From: Paraktedonobacter sp039923935
GTDB lineage: Bacteria; Chloroflexota; Ktedonobacteria; Ktedonobacterales; Ktedonobacteraceae
Assembly (NCBI GenBank): GCA_039923935.1
Contig: JBDTBU010000248.1
Coordinates: forward strand, 1-64,000
Direction of reading: 5' to 3'
DNA: 64,000 nucleotides
Shown here piece after piece: positions 43,434-53,195 of this stretch. The notes beneath the pieces were generated by a model. That model worked only from the letters and a program-made list of their open reading frames with translations. It was not told the DNA's origin and did not search any database. Both the position numbers and the translations under genes were made by a program. Within the stretch, counting starts at the first letter, position 1. Each line of letters begins with the position of its first letter.

Positions 43434-44693
43434 TCACCACCTGAAGAGCAGCAGGAGAGCCATGATCGCGCCGCCAACCAGCAGTATTGGGACCGACAGC
43501 AAGGCAAGGCGCGTACTCATTGCCCGGTCGCGTGCAATCACGGCGAGAATGACAACATTCTCCACCAGCCCGACAAGTGTGGCGAAGTACATAGCAAGAG
43601 CAGCGGGACTCGCGTGAAGAGAGTGCATGCTGATATGCGTTCCTACCAGGATTGCAGAAGAAGCCGCGCTTGCCAGTGCGCCGACAACCACTATCGCCAG
43701 GAAGCCAATGGCTCCAAAGAAGCGTTGCCCCAGGCCGCTCAATACGGTTAATAAGAGAAACAAGAAACCAAAGCTCAAAACGTAACGTAGACCAAGCGGA
43801 GAGGTGATAGGCGCACGGTGAGGAGCTTGCTGCGGTTCTTTATGGGAACGAAGAAAGACGACTAAAGCAATGATGCCGGCAACCAGCATCATCGGCACCA
43901 GGACGATCAAGGTAGGGAAACTCTCCTGCAAACCAGCGGACCAGGAAAAGATGACCACTAGGGCAGCATTGCGGAAGATCATGGCGAGATCAGCCAGCAG
44001 GAAATGTGCTGGGATCGTTGGGGCTGTATCCGGAACCTGTTTGAGTTCCTGTCCTAATAAGACAGAGATAGCAGCGCTATTGACCAGTCCCCCCAGGATG
44101 GCGCTATAGCCCATTCCTCTCGTACCCAGTTGCCGCAGCAAGAGATAATTAACAAAATCTATCCCTGATACAAGCAAAACGGTGAGCCAGATGGCATGAG
44201 GATTGACGAGATGCCAGGGATCAATAAAGTGGTCAGGGAGCAAAGGATAGATGACCGCAGTGATAAAGGCCAGGAGGAGGGCACTCTGAATCTCAGCTTC
44301 GGTCAGTTTACTGATAAACGTGACGAGCTCGGTTTTCCACGAAAGGAGAGCGGTCAGCACAATGGCGGAAGTAAAGGCCAGAAAGAAGGCATTGGAACCA
44401 ACCAGGATACCGATCACATTGGTCGTTGCTAATGCAAACGATGTGGTAACCTGCAAGGGGAGATCTTTGTGCAGAGCATAGACGTTGACAAGGACAATCA
44501 AGACCAGAACCACGCCAACTTCGATAAAGGCCAGCGTTGGCGAAACAAGCCAGGCTAAAGCACCGAGCAAGGCAGCGAAGGAAAAGCTTCTCGTACCGGC
44601 TTCTTTGTGCGCCCATTGACGTTCCAACCCAATCATTAAGCCGATTCCTGCTGAAGCCACGACTTTTTCAGCAAGAAGGAAGGGGACATCCAT
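43434..44693 (-). CDS. MgtC/SapB-DUF4010 family membrane protein
   Basis: A 419-residue multi-pass membrane protein. The N-terminal ~140 residues are MgtC/SapB-like (EKVVASAGIGLMIGLERQWA, TRSFSFAALLGALAWLVSP), with the conserved GLERQ and TRSFS elements. The rest matches DUF4010, with about seven further helices such as LLLAFITAVIYPLLPDHFID, GGLVNSAAISVLLGQELKQ and FFGAIGFLAIVVVGALASAA. Around 11-12 membrane segments in all. Function is unknown; related proteins are linked to magnesium or membrane-potential stress. ATG 44693 has a GGAG site 7 nt upstream. It follows alkA on the same strand with a 53-bp gap. Confidence 0.85.
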   Translation of the reverse strand: MDVPFLLAEKVVASAGIGLMIGLERQWAHKEAGTRSFSFAALLGALAWLVSPTLAFIEVGVVLVLIVLVNVYALHKDLPLQVTTSFALATTNVIGILVGSNAFFLAFTSAIVLTALLSWKTELVTFISKLTEAEIQSALLLAFITAVIYPLLPDHFIDPWHLVNPHAIWLTVLLVSGIDFVNYLLLRQLGTRGMGYSAILGGLVNSAAISVLLGQELKQVPDTAPTIPAHFLLADLAMIFRNAALVVIFSWSAGLQESFPTLIVLVPMMLVAGIIALVVFLRSHKEPQQAPHRAPITSPLGLRYVLSFGFLFLLLTVLSGLGQRFFGAIGFLAIVVVGALASAASSAILVGTHISMHSLHASPAALAMYFATLVGLVENVVILAVIARDRAMSTRLALLSVPILLVGGAIMALLLLFRW

Positions 44694-44746
44694 GATCGTT
44701 CTCCATCTCCTCAATACGCTCTAAAGGGTCATATGTTGCCACACAC

Positions 44747-45676
44747 TCACCTCTCCAGTAGGATACCTTTCTTCGACAAATTTTCCAGTAGTAAATGAAA
44801 GTAGACAAATCCAGCATACGGTTGCCATGCCGATGTGGCGGCTTTAATGGTTGCATAGGTTGGTTTTTCCGCAAGATGGAAGAGACGTTGCAGATTATTT
44901 TGTGCTCCGACATCATCTCCTGGAAACATATCTATTCTTCCTAATCCTCTCAGCAAGACATATTCCGCTGTCCAACGGCCAACGCCTCGTATTGGCAAGA
45001 GGGAGGCGCTCGCCTCTTCATTGTTCATGCCTTCAAGCAGCGAAAAGTCCCTTTGTGCATGCACGAGCGCTGTTGCCAGTTCAGTCATAGCTCGTGCCTT
45101 CTGACTGCTCAATCCTAACGCTCTCAGGTTCTCTCCTGAAGTGGTTGCTATCTCTGCTGGTCTTGGAAACGCAGAACAAACCGTTTGGCCATCATCAAAG
45201 GTGATCCCATATGTTGCTGTTAACCGGTTCAGGAGCAACATTCCGACATCCAGCGTGATCTGCTGGCAGGCAAACGCATTGAGGAGAGCTTCAAACATAT
45301 TGGGAAAACGCGGAGGCTTCACTCCCAGGAAGTGTTGAGCAAGCGCAGAGAGGGTCGGATCGCCCTTGGCCAGGGTATAAAATCCGGTGAGATCGATATC
45401 CAAGCCAAGCATACGCCGGAGTACCTCTCCCACCCGCGATGAGAGGCACTCAATCGGTGCGGCACTCATCACGTTGACCAGCAGTTCCGGCTTCGGTGCT
45501 TGTTGCGGTTGCGAGACCGCTACTTTGACAGGGACATCATCAATAAGTAGCACGCGCGTGTAATCTGTCCCATTCCACTGATCGATGCTATTGGTTGCTC
45601 TCCTCCGCAACGCCCACACAGTCAAATCTAAGCGAAAAGGAGCGATTGGTTGTAGAAGAAACGATTCTTGGATCAT
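44747..45676 (-). CDS. alkA: DNA-3-methyladenine glycosylase II
   Basis: Removes alkylated bases (3-methyladenine and others) from DNA as the first step of base-excision repair. About 309 residues. An N-terminal AlkA_N-like domain is followed by the helix-hairpin-helix region LPIRGVGRWTAEYVLLRGLG, then RIDMFPGDDVGAQNNL with the catalytic aspartate (the DxxG pattern of HhH-GPD enzymes). The preceding FEALLNAFACQQITLDVGML segment is the usual first helix pair (A..a.i..QQiS). No iron-sulfur cluster cysteines. ATG 45676 is chosen for its AAAGGACG site; the frame continues to 45709. It fits the stress character of the region. Confidence 0.9.
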   Translation of the reverse strand: MIQESFLLQPIAPFRLDLTVWALRRRATNSIDQWNGTDYTRVLLIDDVPVKVAVSQPQQAPKPELLVNVMSAAPIECLSSRVGEVLRRMLGLDIDLTGFYTLAKGDPTLSALAQHFLGVKPPRFPNMFEALLNAFACQQITLDVGMLLLNRLTATYGITFDDGQTVCSAFPRPAEIATTSGENLRALGLSSQKARAMTELATALVHAQRDFSLLEGMNNEEASASLLPIRGVGRWTAEYVLLRGLGRIDMFPGDDVGAQNNLQRLFHLAEKPTYATIKAATSAWQPYAGFVYFHLLLENLSKKGILLER

Positions 45677-46048
45677 GAGCGTCCTTTCGTCTGTGTTGAC
45701 AGAAGACACTAATAGGCGTTCTCGTACGCGTATACGTCACATCCTTCTTGTCTGTCTGCGTCGTGAAACAGAAGAAAGGCATGGTACGTATAGTACACGG
45801 TGAGATGGCAGTGTTGGGTTCCAGAAGTGCGCGTCTGAAAGAGGTGTCTGCTGCTGTGTTGTACGTCTTGTGCGCGAGATACAAGAGATTTTTCAGGTAC
45901 CTCTCCTGCTGTATTATCAGCATAGCACGCCGGAAAAGAGAGTGTAAAATAGGCAGAGCAATCATAAAGCTGCCACAATCAGTTGTCATGAAAAATCCAG
46001 TAGAGCAGCGAGTGTTGCTTCTGAATGGAATAATCGAAGGAGGACGTT
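45677..46048. other. Intergenic stretch between divergent alkA and the DUF2945 gene
   Basis: 372 bp that must hold promoters in both directions. I see no convincing gene, box of the direct-repeat type or terminator. Short partial palindromes (CGTACGCGTATACG near 45724) have no assigned meaning. Confidence 0.4.
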
Positions 46049-46303
46049 ATGAAAGACGATTTCAACGTTGGAGATGATGTGGAATGGAACTCGGAAGCTG
46101 GCAGAGTAAGCGGCACAATCATCAAAAAGATTACGTCAGAAATCACTTTTAAGGGCTATACCGTGCATGCTTCAGAAGATGAACCACAATACTTGATTAA
46201 AAGTGGGAAGACAGACCATGAAGCAATGCATAAAGGCTCTGCACTCAAAAAGATCAAGAAGGACACACATCACCATGCCAGCACCCATGAAAAGAAATCC
46301 TGA
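46049..46303 (+). CDS. DUF2945 (hypervirulence-associated, Tudor-like) small protein
   Basis: An 84-residue protein of the DUF2945/HVA1 family. The signature is complete: FNVGDDVEWNSEAGRVSGTI, IKKITSEITFKGYTVHASED, EPQYLIKSGKTDHEAMHKGS and ALKKI. It is a small beta-barrel with a basic, His/Lys-rich tail (KDTHHHASTHEKK). Family members are widespread, cytoplasmic and functionally uncharacterised; a role in binding nucleic acid or protein is only presumed. The start ATG has a very strong AAGGAGGA site 5 nt upstream. It stands alone, convergent with the flavin reductase gene 83 bp away. Confidence 0.88.
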   Translation: MKDDFNVGDDVEWNSEAGRVSGTIIKKITSEITFKGYTVHASEDEPQYLIKSGKTDHEAMHKGSALKKIKKDTHHHASTHEKKS

Positions 46304-46386
46304 TATACTTGTGCTCCTGCATCGCGTTGGGAAGAGCGGAACAGGAGCGTATGTCTGGTGCTGGCGTTATCCCCCTACCGGCAAAT

Positions 46387-47109
46387 CTAGTATCCGGTGA
46401 ATTCCTCGGTGCGGATAGTGTCATCATCCACACCAGCTTCATTGAGTGTTTTGCGCATGGCAGCAACCAGGGTGGCAGGGCCAGTACTATAATAGATAGA
46501 TGCTGTGAGATCGTCTATATAGCGCTCAAGCATCGCTTTCGTAATATAGCCTGTCTCGCCTGCCCATTTTTCGCGCGAGCTGTCCATTTTCGTCATCGTC
46601 GGCACAAACGTCACCTGAGGATTCTGTGCTGCAACCTGCCTCAACTCTTCCAAAAAGGCGGCGTCTTCTGGTCGGCGGTTGGCGTAGAAAAGCACGATGC
46701 GGCGCGGTACTGCCTTGTGGATGGCCTCAAGCAGGATACTGCGCACAACCGTAATCCCAATGCCGCCGGTAACAAAGACCGCAGGGATGGCAGCGTTATT
46801 ATGCAGTGTAAATGAGCCATAGGGGGCATCCAACTTCAGCTGTGTTCCATATGGCAACTCTTTCAGGACGCGTTTAAACGCCGTATCACGCATGCGGGTC
46901 GCTATTTTCAGGTCTTGTTCATACGGCGCACTCGCCAGAGAAAATCCACGGATGTTGCCTTCTGGATCGGTTTCGGGGGGATCACTGAGCGTAAAGTCTG
47001 CAAACTGTCCTGCTTTATACAGAAAACCTGCTGGCTTTTCAAAATGAAACGCCATCGTTCCGTCCGCTACTTTCTCTCGTTCGGTCAGTTTCACCATGTG
47101 TATGGACAT
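46387..47109 (-). CDS. Ferredoxin/flavodoxin-NADP reductase-like FAD oxidoreductase
   Basis: A 240-residue single-chain reductase of the FNR superfamily. The FAD domain has the GQFADFTLSDPPETDPEG loop with RGFSLASAPYEQDL (the RxYS-like FAD motif, here RGFS), and DAPYGSFTL before the NAD domain. The NAD(P) domain has FVTGGIGITVVRSILLEAI, IVLFYANRRPEDAAFLEEL, and YYSTGPATLVAAMRKTL with the C-terminal EEFTGY, whose Tyr stacks on FAD. No iron-sulfur domain is fused, so an external acceptor (ferredoxin or flavodoxin) is expected. It is downstream of gnd and the zwf remnant on the same strand; NADPH from gnd would be its natural partner. Confidence 0.9.
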   Translation of the reverse strand: MSIHMVKLTEREKVADGTMAFHFEKPAGFLYKAGQFADFTLSDPPETDPEGNIRGFSLASAPYEQDLKIATRMRDTAFKRVLKELPYGTQLKLDAPYGSFTLHNNAAIPAVFVTGGIGITVVRSILLEAIHKAVPRRIVLFYANRRPEDAAFLEELRQVAAQNPQVTFVPTMTKMDSSREKWAGETGYITKAMLERYIDDLTASIYYSTGPATLVAAMRKTLNEAGVDDDTIRTEEFTGY

Positions 47110-47145
47110 CTATTTTCTCACTTTCTCAGTATCAAATCTTGCTGA

Positions 47146-47257
47146 TTACACTGTTTTTGGGACCGGGTTGTGCCAGCCCCCATCGTGTGTGATGATCTGG
47201 TCGGCCTCCGTTGGCCCCCAGGTGTTCGGGGCACCAGTGCGTCCGTATGGGCATCGG

Positions 47258-47261
<4 letters not shown>
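47146..47261 (-). pseudogene. zwf: Glucose-6-phosphate dehydrogenase (zwf) remnant, internal deletion
   Basis: The ATG at 47261 overlaps the gnd stop (ATGA) and encodes MTDAHTDALV, the usual N-terminal approach of Zwf, then within a few codons another frame gives PNTWGPTEADQIITHDGGWH, the extreme C-terminus of Zwf, ending in TAA at 47146. About 430 central codons, including the catalytic His, are missing. It is the third example in this window of a gene reduced to its two ends. Confidence 0.72.
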
Positions 47262-48292
<1,031 letters not shown>

Positions 48293-48417
48293 TGAGAACC
48301 CTCCTTCTGATAAAGAAACAAGATGCAAGAGTGGAGTTGCTGCAATCTCAACGATATATCGTATCACGACATATTCCGAAGCATAGCATACGATGTGCGA
48401 GGAAGGATATCCGATCA

Positions 48418-48435
48418 ATCACAAAGCAATCACAA
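48418..48435 (-). promoter_or_regulatory. Direct-repeat box 3 (before gnd)
   Basis: Minus strand TTGTGAT-TGCT-TTGTGAT, 11-bp period, 126 bp upstream of gnd and pointing to it; it lies behind the response-regulator gene. Confidence 0.68.
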
Positions 48436-48478
48436 TTCTGTGGAAAGATAATCTTACTTTTCCACTACGCAACCTCCG

Positions 48479-49198
48479 TTAGGGTGCTTCTTGCGTGGCC
48501 AGGAGATACCCGACTCCCGGTTCGGTGAGCAGATAGCGCGGATGGGTAGGGTCCGTTTCCAGCTTGTGCCGCAGCCGGTTGATGTTCACCTGGAGCATGT
48601 GGCTCTCACCAACATAGGCTGTCCCCCAAACCTGCTCTAACAACCGATCCTGGGTCACAACATGACCAGCGTGTTGGGCTAAAAGGGCCAGCAGGCGGTA
48701 CTCAGTGGGAGTGAGCACGACCTTGCGATCAGCCAGCATCACCAGGCGCTGCGCAAAGTCAATCGTGAGTTCTTCCAGGGTTATAGGCATGCATACGGTT
48801 TGAGCCTGTTCGTCCGGGGGAAACTGTGTCCGCCGCAGCACGGCTCGCACACGAGCCAGCAACTCGTCCACGTTAAAGGGCTTGACGAGATAATCGTCCG
48901 CGCCCAGATCAAACCCGCGAATCTTATCCTGATCCTGTCCTTGTGCGGTGATCATGATGATGGGCACCGTGGAGAAGGTACGCACCTGATGGCAAACGGC
49001 GAAACCGCTCATCCTGGGCATGATGACATCGAGAAGTGCCAGGTCGAGCTTCCGCTGCTCAATCAGTTCAAGCGCCTGTTTGCCATTGCTTGCCCGCAAG
49101 GTTTCGTAGCCCTCCAACTCAAGATTGAGAGTGATTAATTCGAGGAGTTGGAGATCATCATCAGCAGTCAAGATGATTGGTTGCTTCTTTGGCATCAT
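48479..49198 (-). CDS. OmpR/PhoB-family response regulator (KdpE-like)
   Basis: A 239-residue two-domain response regulator. Receiver: ILTADDDLQLLELITLNLEL (acidic pair), LALLDVIMPRMSGFAVCHQV with the phosphoacceptor Asp, PIIMITAQGQDQDK (Thr switch) and FDLGADDYLVKPFNVDELLA (Lys). The effector is a winged helix: VVLTPTEYRLLALLAQHAGH, VTQDRLLEQVWGTAYVGESH, LQVNINRLRHKLETDPTHPR and YLLTEPGVGYLL. Such proteins bind head-to-tail repeats with ~11-bp period, which is exactly the form of the five boxes in this region. It is divergent from the histidine kinase gene, and box 4 lies in the 275-bp space between them. Confidence 0.94.
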   Translation of the reverse strand: MMPKKQPIILTADDDLQLLELITLNLELEGYETLRASNGKQALELIEQRKLDLALLDVIMPRMSGFAVCHQVRTFSTVPIIMITAQGQDQDKIRGFDLGADDYLVKPFNVDELLARVRAVLRRTQFPPDEQAQTVCMPITLEELTIDFAQRLVMLADRKVVLTPTEYRLLALLAQHAGHVVTQDRLLEQVWGTAYVGESHMLQVNINRLRHKLETDPTHPRYLLTEPGVGYLLATQEAP

Positions 49199-49389
49199 AT
49201 GCTCTTCCTCTTCCCAGAAATGAGAAGTGTTCCTCTTACTTCAAGCAGGAAAGGGTCTGCCTCTTCCTTGTGTGGTGCTACTGACCTGCGACGAGTTCCC
49301 TGTCATTCCAGGAACGACACTTTCTGCTGCGTGATCGCGTGCTATAGGTATTATTATAGACAGAGAGATGGCCAGAGAGAAGCTTTGGA

Positions 49390-49407
49390 GTCACAATCAC
49401 ATCACAA
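49390..49407 (-). promoter_or_regulatory. Direct-repeat box 4 (between response regulator and kinase genes)
   Basis: Minus strand TTGTGAT-GTGA-TTGTGAC, 11-bp period, in the divergent promoter region: 192 bp from the regulator ATG and 67 bp from the kinase ATG. It suggests autoregulation. Confidence 0.65.
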
Positions 49408-49473
49408 ATGGAGAGAAGAAGGCTCAAGCTGAAGTAAACCCGTCCTCCTTCACGATGGAGAGAAAGCAGGCGC

Positions 49474-50826
49474 ATGAAGAGACAAAAAGAGAGACAAGAG
49501 GGGGAGTCTCACTTTCTCGCCGATCCTCTCATCCTGGTCGTCCTGGTGGTCGCACTAGGATGGGGAGCAGTTCCTGGTCTGGTTGCTGCACTGGCGGGCC
49601 TGCTTGTCGGTTCTGTCGCACGCGCGCGGGCGCTGGCTTTGGCTGCAGACCAGAAGGCGGAGCGGGCGCGACAGCGGGTCGAGGAACTGGTCGCCCAATT
49701 GGAGCGGGAACAGACCGCCTTGCGTGTAAGCGAAGAGCGGGCACGCATGATCTCGGAACTGACCGCAGACTATGCCTATGTCTATCGGTTACAGCCTGAT
49801 GGCATGCTGGTGCACGAATGGACGATGTCTGCCTTCACCTGCATGAACCGCTCTGCTCCCAATGAACTGCATGCGTATGACTGGGAGTCCGCCGTCCTTC
49901 CCGATGATCGTCCCCTGGTGGCAGCACGCGTTGCGGCTGTGCGTGCCGGCAACCCGGATGTGCGAGAATGGCGTGTGCTCACCGAGAGCGGTGAGGTGCG
50001 CTGGCTGCGTGATTACTGCCGCCCCATCATCGATCAGGAGTGCGGCAGGCCGATCCGCATCTATGGAGCGGCACAGGATATCACCGAGCGCAAAGAGACC
50101 GACCAACAGAAAGACGACTTCATCTGTATCGCCGCGCATGAACTGCGTACTCCCATTGCCCTCGTGCGAGGCTTCGCGCAAACGCTGCTGGTTCAGACCG
50201 CACGTGGCAAAGGACCACCACTCGCCGCGTGGCAGGAGAAGGCGCTTACGGGTCTCGATCTGGCGACGCAGCGTCTGAGCGCCTTCACCGATGATTTGCT
50301 CGATATGGCACGCCTCCAGGCAGGGCAGTTGGAATTGCGCTGGGAACCGACCGATCTAGTAGCGTTAGCGCAGCGCGTCGTCACCTGGCAGCAGTTGACG
50401 ACCGAGCACCACACCCTCACGCTGGTGCCAGTGGTGGAGCGTCTTGTGATGCAAGTAGACCCTCGGCGCATGGAACAGGTGCTGAACAACCTTGTCAGCA
50501 ACGCCATCAAGTACAGCCCAGACGGAGGAGCTATTGAGGTGACTATCCGCGTGGATGCCGGGACGCCTACGGCGTTGCTGGCAGTGCGCGATCATGGCAT
50601 CGGTATCCCGGTGCGACAGCAAGCCCATATTTTCAGTCGCTTTGTCCAGGCGGACAATGCTCGCACGTCTGGGATCGCTGGTACTGGCTTAGGACTCTAC
50701 CTCTGTCGCGAACTGGTCGAGCGGCACCAGGGGCAGATCTGGCTCGACTCAGATGAAGGACAGGGATCGACGTTCTTCGTAGCGCTCCCGCTCGCATGCC
50801 CTGCGCTGCAACCTGCATTGACCTGA
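49474..50826 (+). CDS. PAS-domain sensor histidine kinase
   Basis: A 450-residue kinase and the probable partner of the divergent regulator. Residues ~15-52 contain two short hydrophobic helices (LILVVLVVALGWGAVPGLVA, LAGLLVGSVARA), then a coiled coil (KAERARQRVEELVAQLEREQ). A PAS/PAC domain spans ~90-205, ending WLRDYCRPIIDQECGRPIRI and IYGAAQDITERK. The H box is FICIAAHELRTPIALVRGFA (phospho-His), the N box NNLVSNAIKYSPDGGAIEV, G1 VRDHGIGIPVRQQAHIFSRF and G2 TGLGLYLCRELVERHQGQIW. No extracellular sensor loop exists, so the signal is probably internal, perhaps redox or a ligand bound by PAS; no haem or FAD ligand can be proved. Confidence 0.93.
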   Translation: MKRQKERQEGESHFLADPLILVVLVVALGWGAVPGLVAALAGLLVGSVARARALALAADQKAERARQRVEELVAQLEREQTALRVSEERARMISELTADYAYVYRLQPDGMLVHEWTMSAFTCMNRSAPNELHAYDWESAVLPDDRPLVAARVAAVRAGNPDVREWRVLTESGEVRWLRDYCRPIIDQECGRPIRIYGAAQDITERKETDQQKDDFICIAAHELRTPIALVRGFAQTLLVQTARGKGPPLAAWQEKALTGLDLATQRLSAFTDDLLDMARLQAGQLELRWEPTDLVALAQRVVTWQQLTTEHHTLTLVPVVERLVMQVDPRRMEQVLNNLVSNAIKYSPDGGAIEVTIRVDAGTPTALLAVRDHGIGIPVRQQAHIFSRFVQADNARTSGIAGTGLGLYLCRELVERHQGQIWLDSDEGQGSTFFVALPLACPALQPALT

Positions 50827-50955
50827 TGCTCTTTTTCTTGGCCTGCGAAACGTTTGAGCTTTCTCGAAGGGAGAGATGCGATGGGCAAAAGCTCGCAGCA
50901 TCGTACACCGAGCAAGCAGAGAGTAATTGACCCACAATGTCTTCTTTCCAGCGGA

Positions 50956-50973
50956 TTGTGATTGGTTTGTGAT
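50956..50973 (+). promoter_or_regulatory. Direct-repeat box 5 (before the b561/molybdopterin fusion)
   Basis: TTGTGAT-TGGT-TTGTGAT, 11-bp period, perfect half-site repeat, 150 bp upstream of the ATG at 51123. Confidence 0.68.
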
Positions 50974-51122
50974 TGCCCTAGCCGCATACTCCACAGATGA
51001 CAGAGTATACTCGAAAGAGGTCGCAATGCGGCATACTATTGAGGTAAAAATCGGCATTCGCTCATTGCAACAGCACGTCAGTGCGGCTCTCAACGGATAG
51101 GTGAGCGACAGGAGGACAGCGT

Positions 51123-52640
51123 ATGGCCATGCATCTTGTTATTGCATCGCTCGGATTTCCCTGGTGGGCCAACCTTGCCCACTATATTAACCTGCTCTTT
51201 ATCGGCCTCGTGATTCGCAGTGGTTTGCAGATTGCGGGGGCCCATCCCAGGCTGTACTGGAATGATGGCTGTAACCCGGACACCGCGTGGCTGTCGTTCA
51301 CTCGCAAGAAAGTGCCGATGGGCAAACTGTATACCGCGATGGACGATGAAGTGCTCGTCTCACCCGTGTTGGGGCTTCCCGGAGGAGACAATCTCGGCCT
51401 TGGTCGCCATTGGCACTTCTTCTCAATTATCTTTTGGGTATTGAATGGAGTCGTGTATGTCGTCTTGCTCTTTGTCACTGGTGAGTGGGTCAGCCTGATT
51501 CCCACCTCCTGGGATATCTTCCCACGGGCCTGGCATACTCTACTGATCTACCTGAGTTTGCATATCCCGCCAGCGAGCGACTTTCGACCCTTTGACCCGT
51601 TGCAGCAACTGACCTACGCGGGAGTTATTTTTCTCCTGGCACCGTTCATGCTCCTTACCGGAGCCGCCCTGTCACCAGCGATTGCGGCCCGCTTTCCCTG
51701 GTATATCAAGCTTTTTGGGGGAAGACAAGCTGCACGTAGCCTGCATTTTCTGAGTATGGTTTTGTTCGTCCTCTTTATTATCATGCATACAGCACTGATC
51801 CTGCTGGTGCATTTCCAGGACAACATTCGCAACATCGTGCTTGGCAGCACCAGCGCAAACCTGGGGATGGCTATCGCGATTGCCGTGTTTGCCTTGATCG
51901 TCGTCGCTGTGATCTATGTCTGGGCACAATGGCAGACGCTACGCAACCGCCGAGGGATGCAGCACGCACTCGGCGTTCTGGTTGATCCCGTGCGCAGAGC
52001 GCTCCTGCATCAAACGGTCTCGAAGCAACTCTACAAGCAATCCGATATCTCGCCATACTTCTGGGTCAATGGTTATCCACCAGATACCGAGGAGTATCAG
52101 GAACTTGCCGAGCACAGCTTTGTCAACTGGCGGCTTGAGGTAGGTGGCCTAGTGACGAGTCCGCTCTGTCTTTCGCTGGCAGATTTGCGGATGCTGCCAA
52201 AGCAGACGCAGATCACCAAGCATATCTGCATCCAGGGCTGGTCTGGCGTGGCCGAATGGGGAGGCGTATCCTTAACAGAGATTCTCTCGCGCTGTGAACC
52301 GCAACCTGAAGCAAAGTACGTGATCTTCACTTCCTATCAGCATGGGAAGCGGTCCTACCCGCCTGGGGACAAGGCATCACAAGAGCGACCTTTCTACGAG
52401 GCACTGGATATGGGGATGGCAAAGCATCCACAGACCATCCTGGCCTATGAAATGAATGGCTCGCCACTGCCTATTCCTCATGGCGCTCCCCTGCGTTTGC
52501 GGGTGGAGACCCAGCTCGGCTACAAGATGGTGAAGTATTTGCGCTCGATTGAGTTTGTCGCGGATTACACGCACATTGGAGAAGGACAGGGCGGTTTCCG
52601 TGAGGATGTGCAATATTATGGTACAAGCGCCGAGATCTAA
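51123..52640 (+). CDS. Cytochrome b561-like membrane domain fused to a sulfite-oxidase-type molybdopterin domain
   Basis: A 505-residue fusion. Residues 1-275 hold about five to six membrane helices of the Ni/Fe-hydrogenase b-type cytochrome/b561 fold: LAHYINLLFIGLVIRSGLQI, HFFSIIFWVLNGVVYVVLLF, WHTLLIYLSLHI, YAGVIFLLAPFMLLTGAALS and LHFLSMVLFVLFIIMHTALI, with paired histidines for haem. Residues ~310-500 are an oxidoreductase molybdopterin-binding domain: WRLEVGGLVTSPLCLSLADL, then HICIQGWSGVAEWGGVSLTE whose Cys should ligate molybdenum (as in MsrP/YedY), and PLRLRVETQLGYKMVKYLRS. It resembles MsrQ-MsrP joined in one chain, but no Tat signal is present and topology must differ. An AGGAGGA site precedes ATG 51123, and direct-repeat box 5 lies upstream. 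Confidence 0.88.
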   Translation: MAMHLVIASLGFPWWANLAHYINLLFIGLVIRSGLQIAGAHPRLYWNDGCNPDTAWLSFTRKKVPMGKLYTAMDDEVLVSPVLGLPGGDNLGLGRHWHFFSIIFWVLNGVVYVVLLFVTGEWVSLIPTSWDIFPRAWHTLLIYLSLHIPPASDFRPFDPLQQLTYAGVIFLLAPFMLLTGAALSPAIAARFPWYIKLFGGRQAARSLHFLSMVLFVLFIIMHTALILLVHFQDNIRNIVLGSTSANLGMAIAIAVFALIVVAVIYVWAQWQTLRNRRGMQHALGVLVDPVRRALLHQTVSKQLYKQSDISPYFWVNGYPPDTEEYQELAEHSFVNWRLEVGGLVTSPLCLSLADLRMLPKQTQITKHICIQGWSGVAEWGGVSLTEILSRCEPQPEAKYVIFTSYQHGKRSYPPGDKASQERPFYEALDMGMAKHPQTILAYEMNGSPLPIPHGAPLRLRVETQLGYKMVKYLRSIEFVADYTHIGEGQGGFREDVQYYGTSAEI

Positions 52641-52866
52641 TGGTGAGGTGACATTGACCACTGCTGAGGCGAAGAAGTGGCCTGTTTTCCAGCAGAGTCT
52701 CTCATGATATAAGGAGCAATACGGTGTCACATTTTTCTTTTTTCGAGTCGGATCGGGCGCAGCCAGAATCAGCGCTCTCTGGCGAGGGATGAGCGCCCAG
52801 CAGGGTGAAAGGAGTGTTACTGATGTTAAATCGGAGCGACATGATAAACTCATCATATATCGTGCT

Positions 52867-52946
52867 ACTCCGATGGAAAGTCAGCACACTCCGATGGAAA
52901 GCCAGCATTTACTTCAATGGAAAAACAAAAAGCCTCCGATGGAAAA
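52867..52946 (+). repeat. Iteron-like array of four ~14-bp units, spacing 21-23 bp
   Basis: Units begin at 52867, 52888, 52911 and 52933: ACTCCGATGGAAAG, ACTCCGATGGAAAG, ACTTCAATGGAAAA and CCTCCGATGGAAAA. Spacing of about two helical turns resembles protein-binding iterons such as transposase sites at the ends of Tn7/Tn5053-like or Mu-like elements. The stretch 52641-53143 holds no gene that I can support. Confidence 0.6.
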
Positions 52947-53143
52947 TTACTCCTCACTATTATCGACAGCGCAAAACTACCTCAGAATGATCTTTCTTGC
53001 ACACATGGCGGAAAGCATTTGGTGGGACTCGGTATAGTGAGAGTGAATAGTGACTCTATTCAAATATGCGCAACACGTACAGAGCTAAGCGAGGTGGCCA
53101 GTGTGGTTAGCCTCCCGTAAAAGAGACGTGTTGGAGTCCCTAA

Positions 53144-53164
53144 CAGAGGCGTCTTATGCCTCTG
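53144..53164 (+). promoter_or_regulatory. Hairpin just before the HU ribosome site
   Basis: CAGAGGC (53144-53150) and GCCTCTG (53158-53164) form a 7-bp stem with a 7-nt loop, ending 12 nt before AAGGAG. It may affect HU translation; no T-tract follows. Confidence 0.4.
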
Positions 53165-53195
53165 CGTGATACTTGGAAGGAGTAAAAATACTCTC

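Noticed and set aside
44668..44916. Short antisense frames over alkA/DUF4010 and similar frames elsewhere
   Set aside because: They mirror real genes, have no ribosome sites and no protein-like composition.
52867..52946. CRISPR array
   Set aside because: Units are only ~14 bp, imperfect and 21-23 bp apart start to start; spacers would be 7-9 bp, too short.
53088..53165. Possible tRNA or small RNA before HU
   Set aside because: Only a 7-bp hairpin is seen; there is no cloverleaf, CCA end or promoter-terminator pair.
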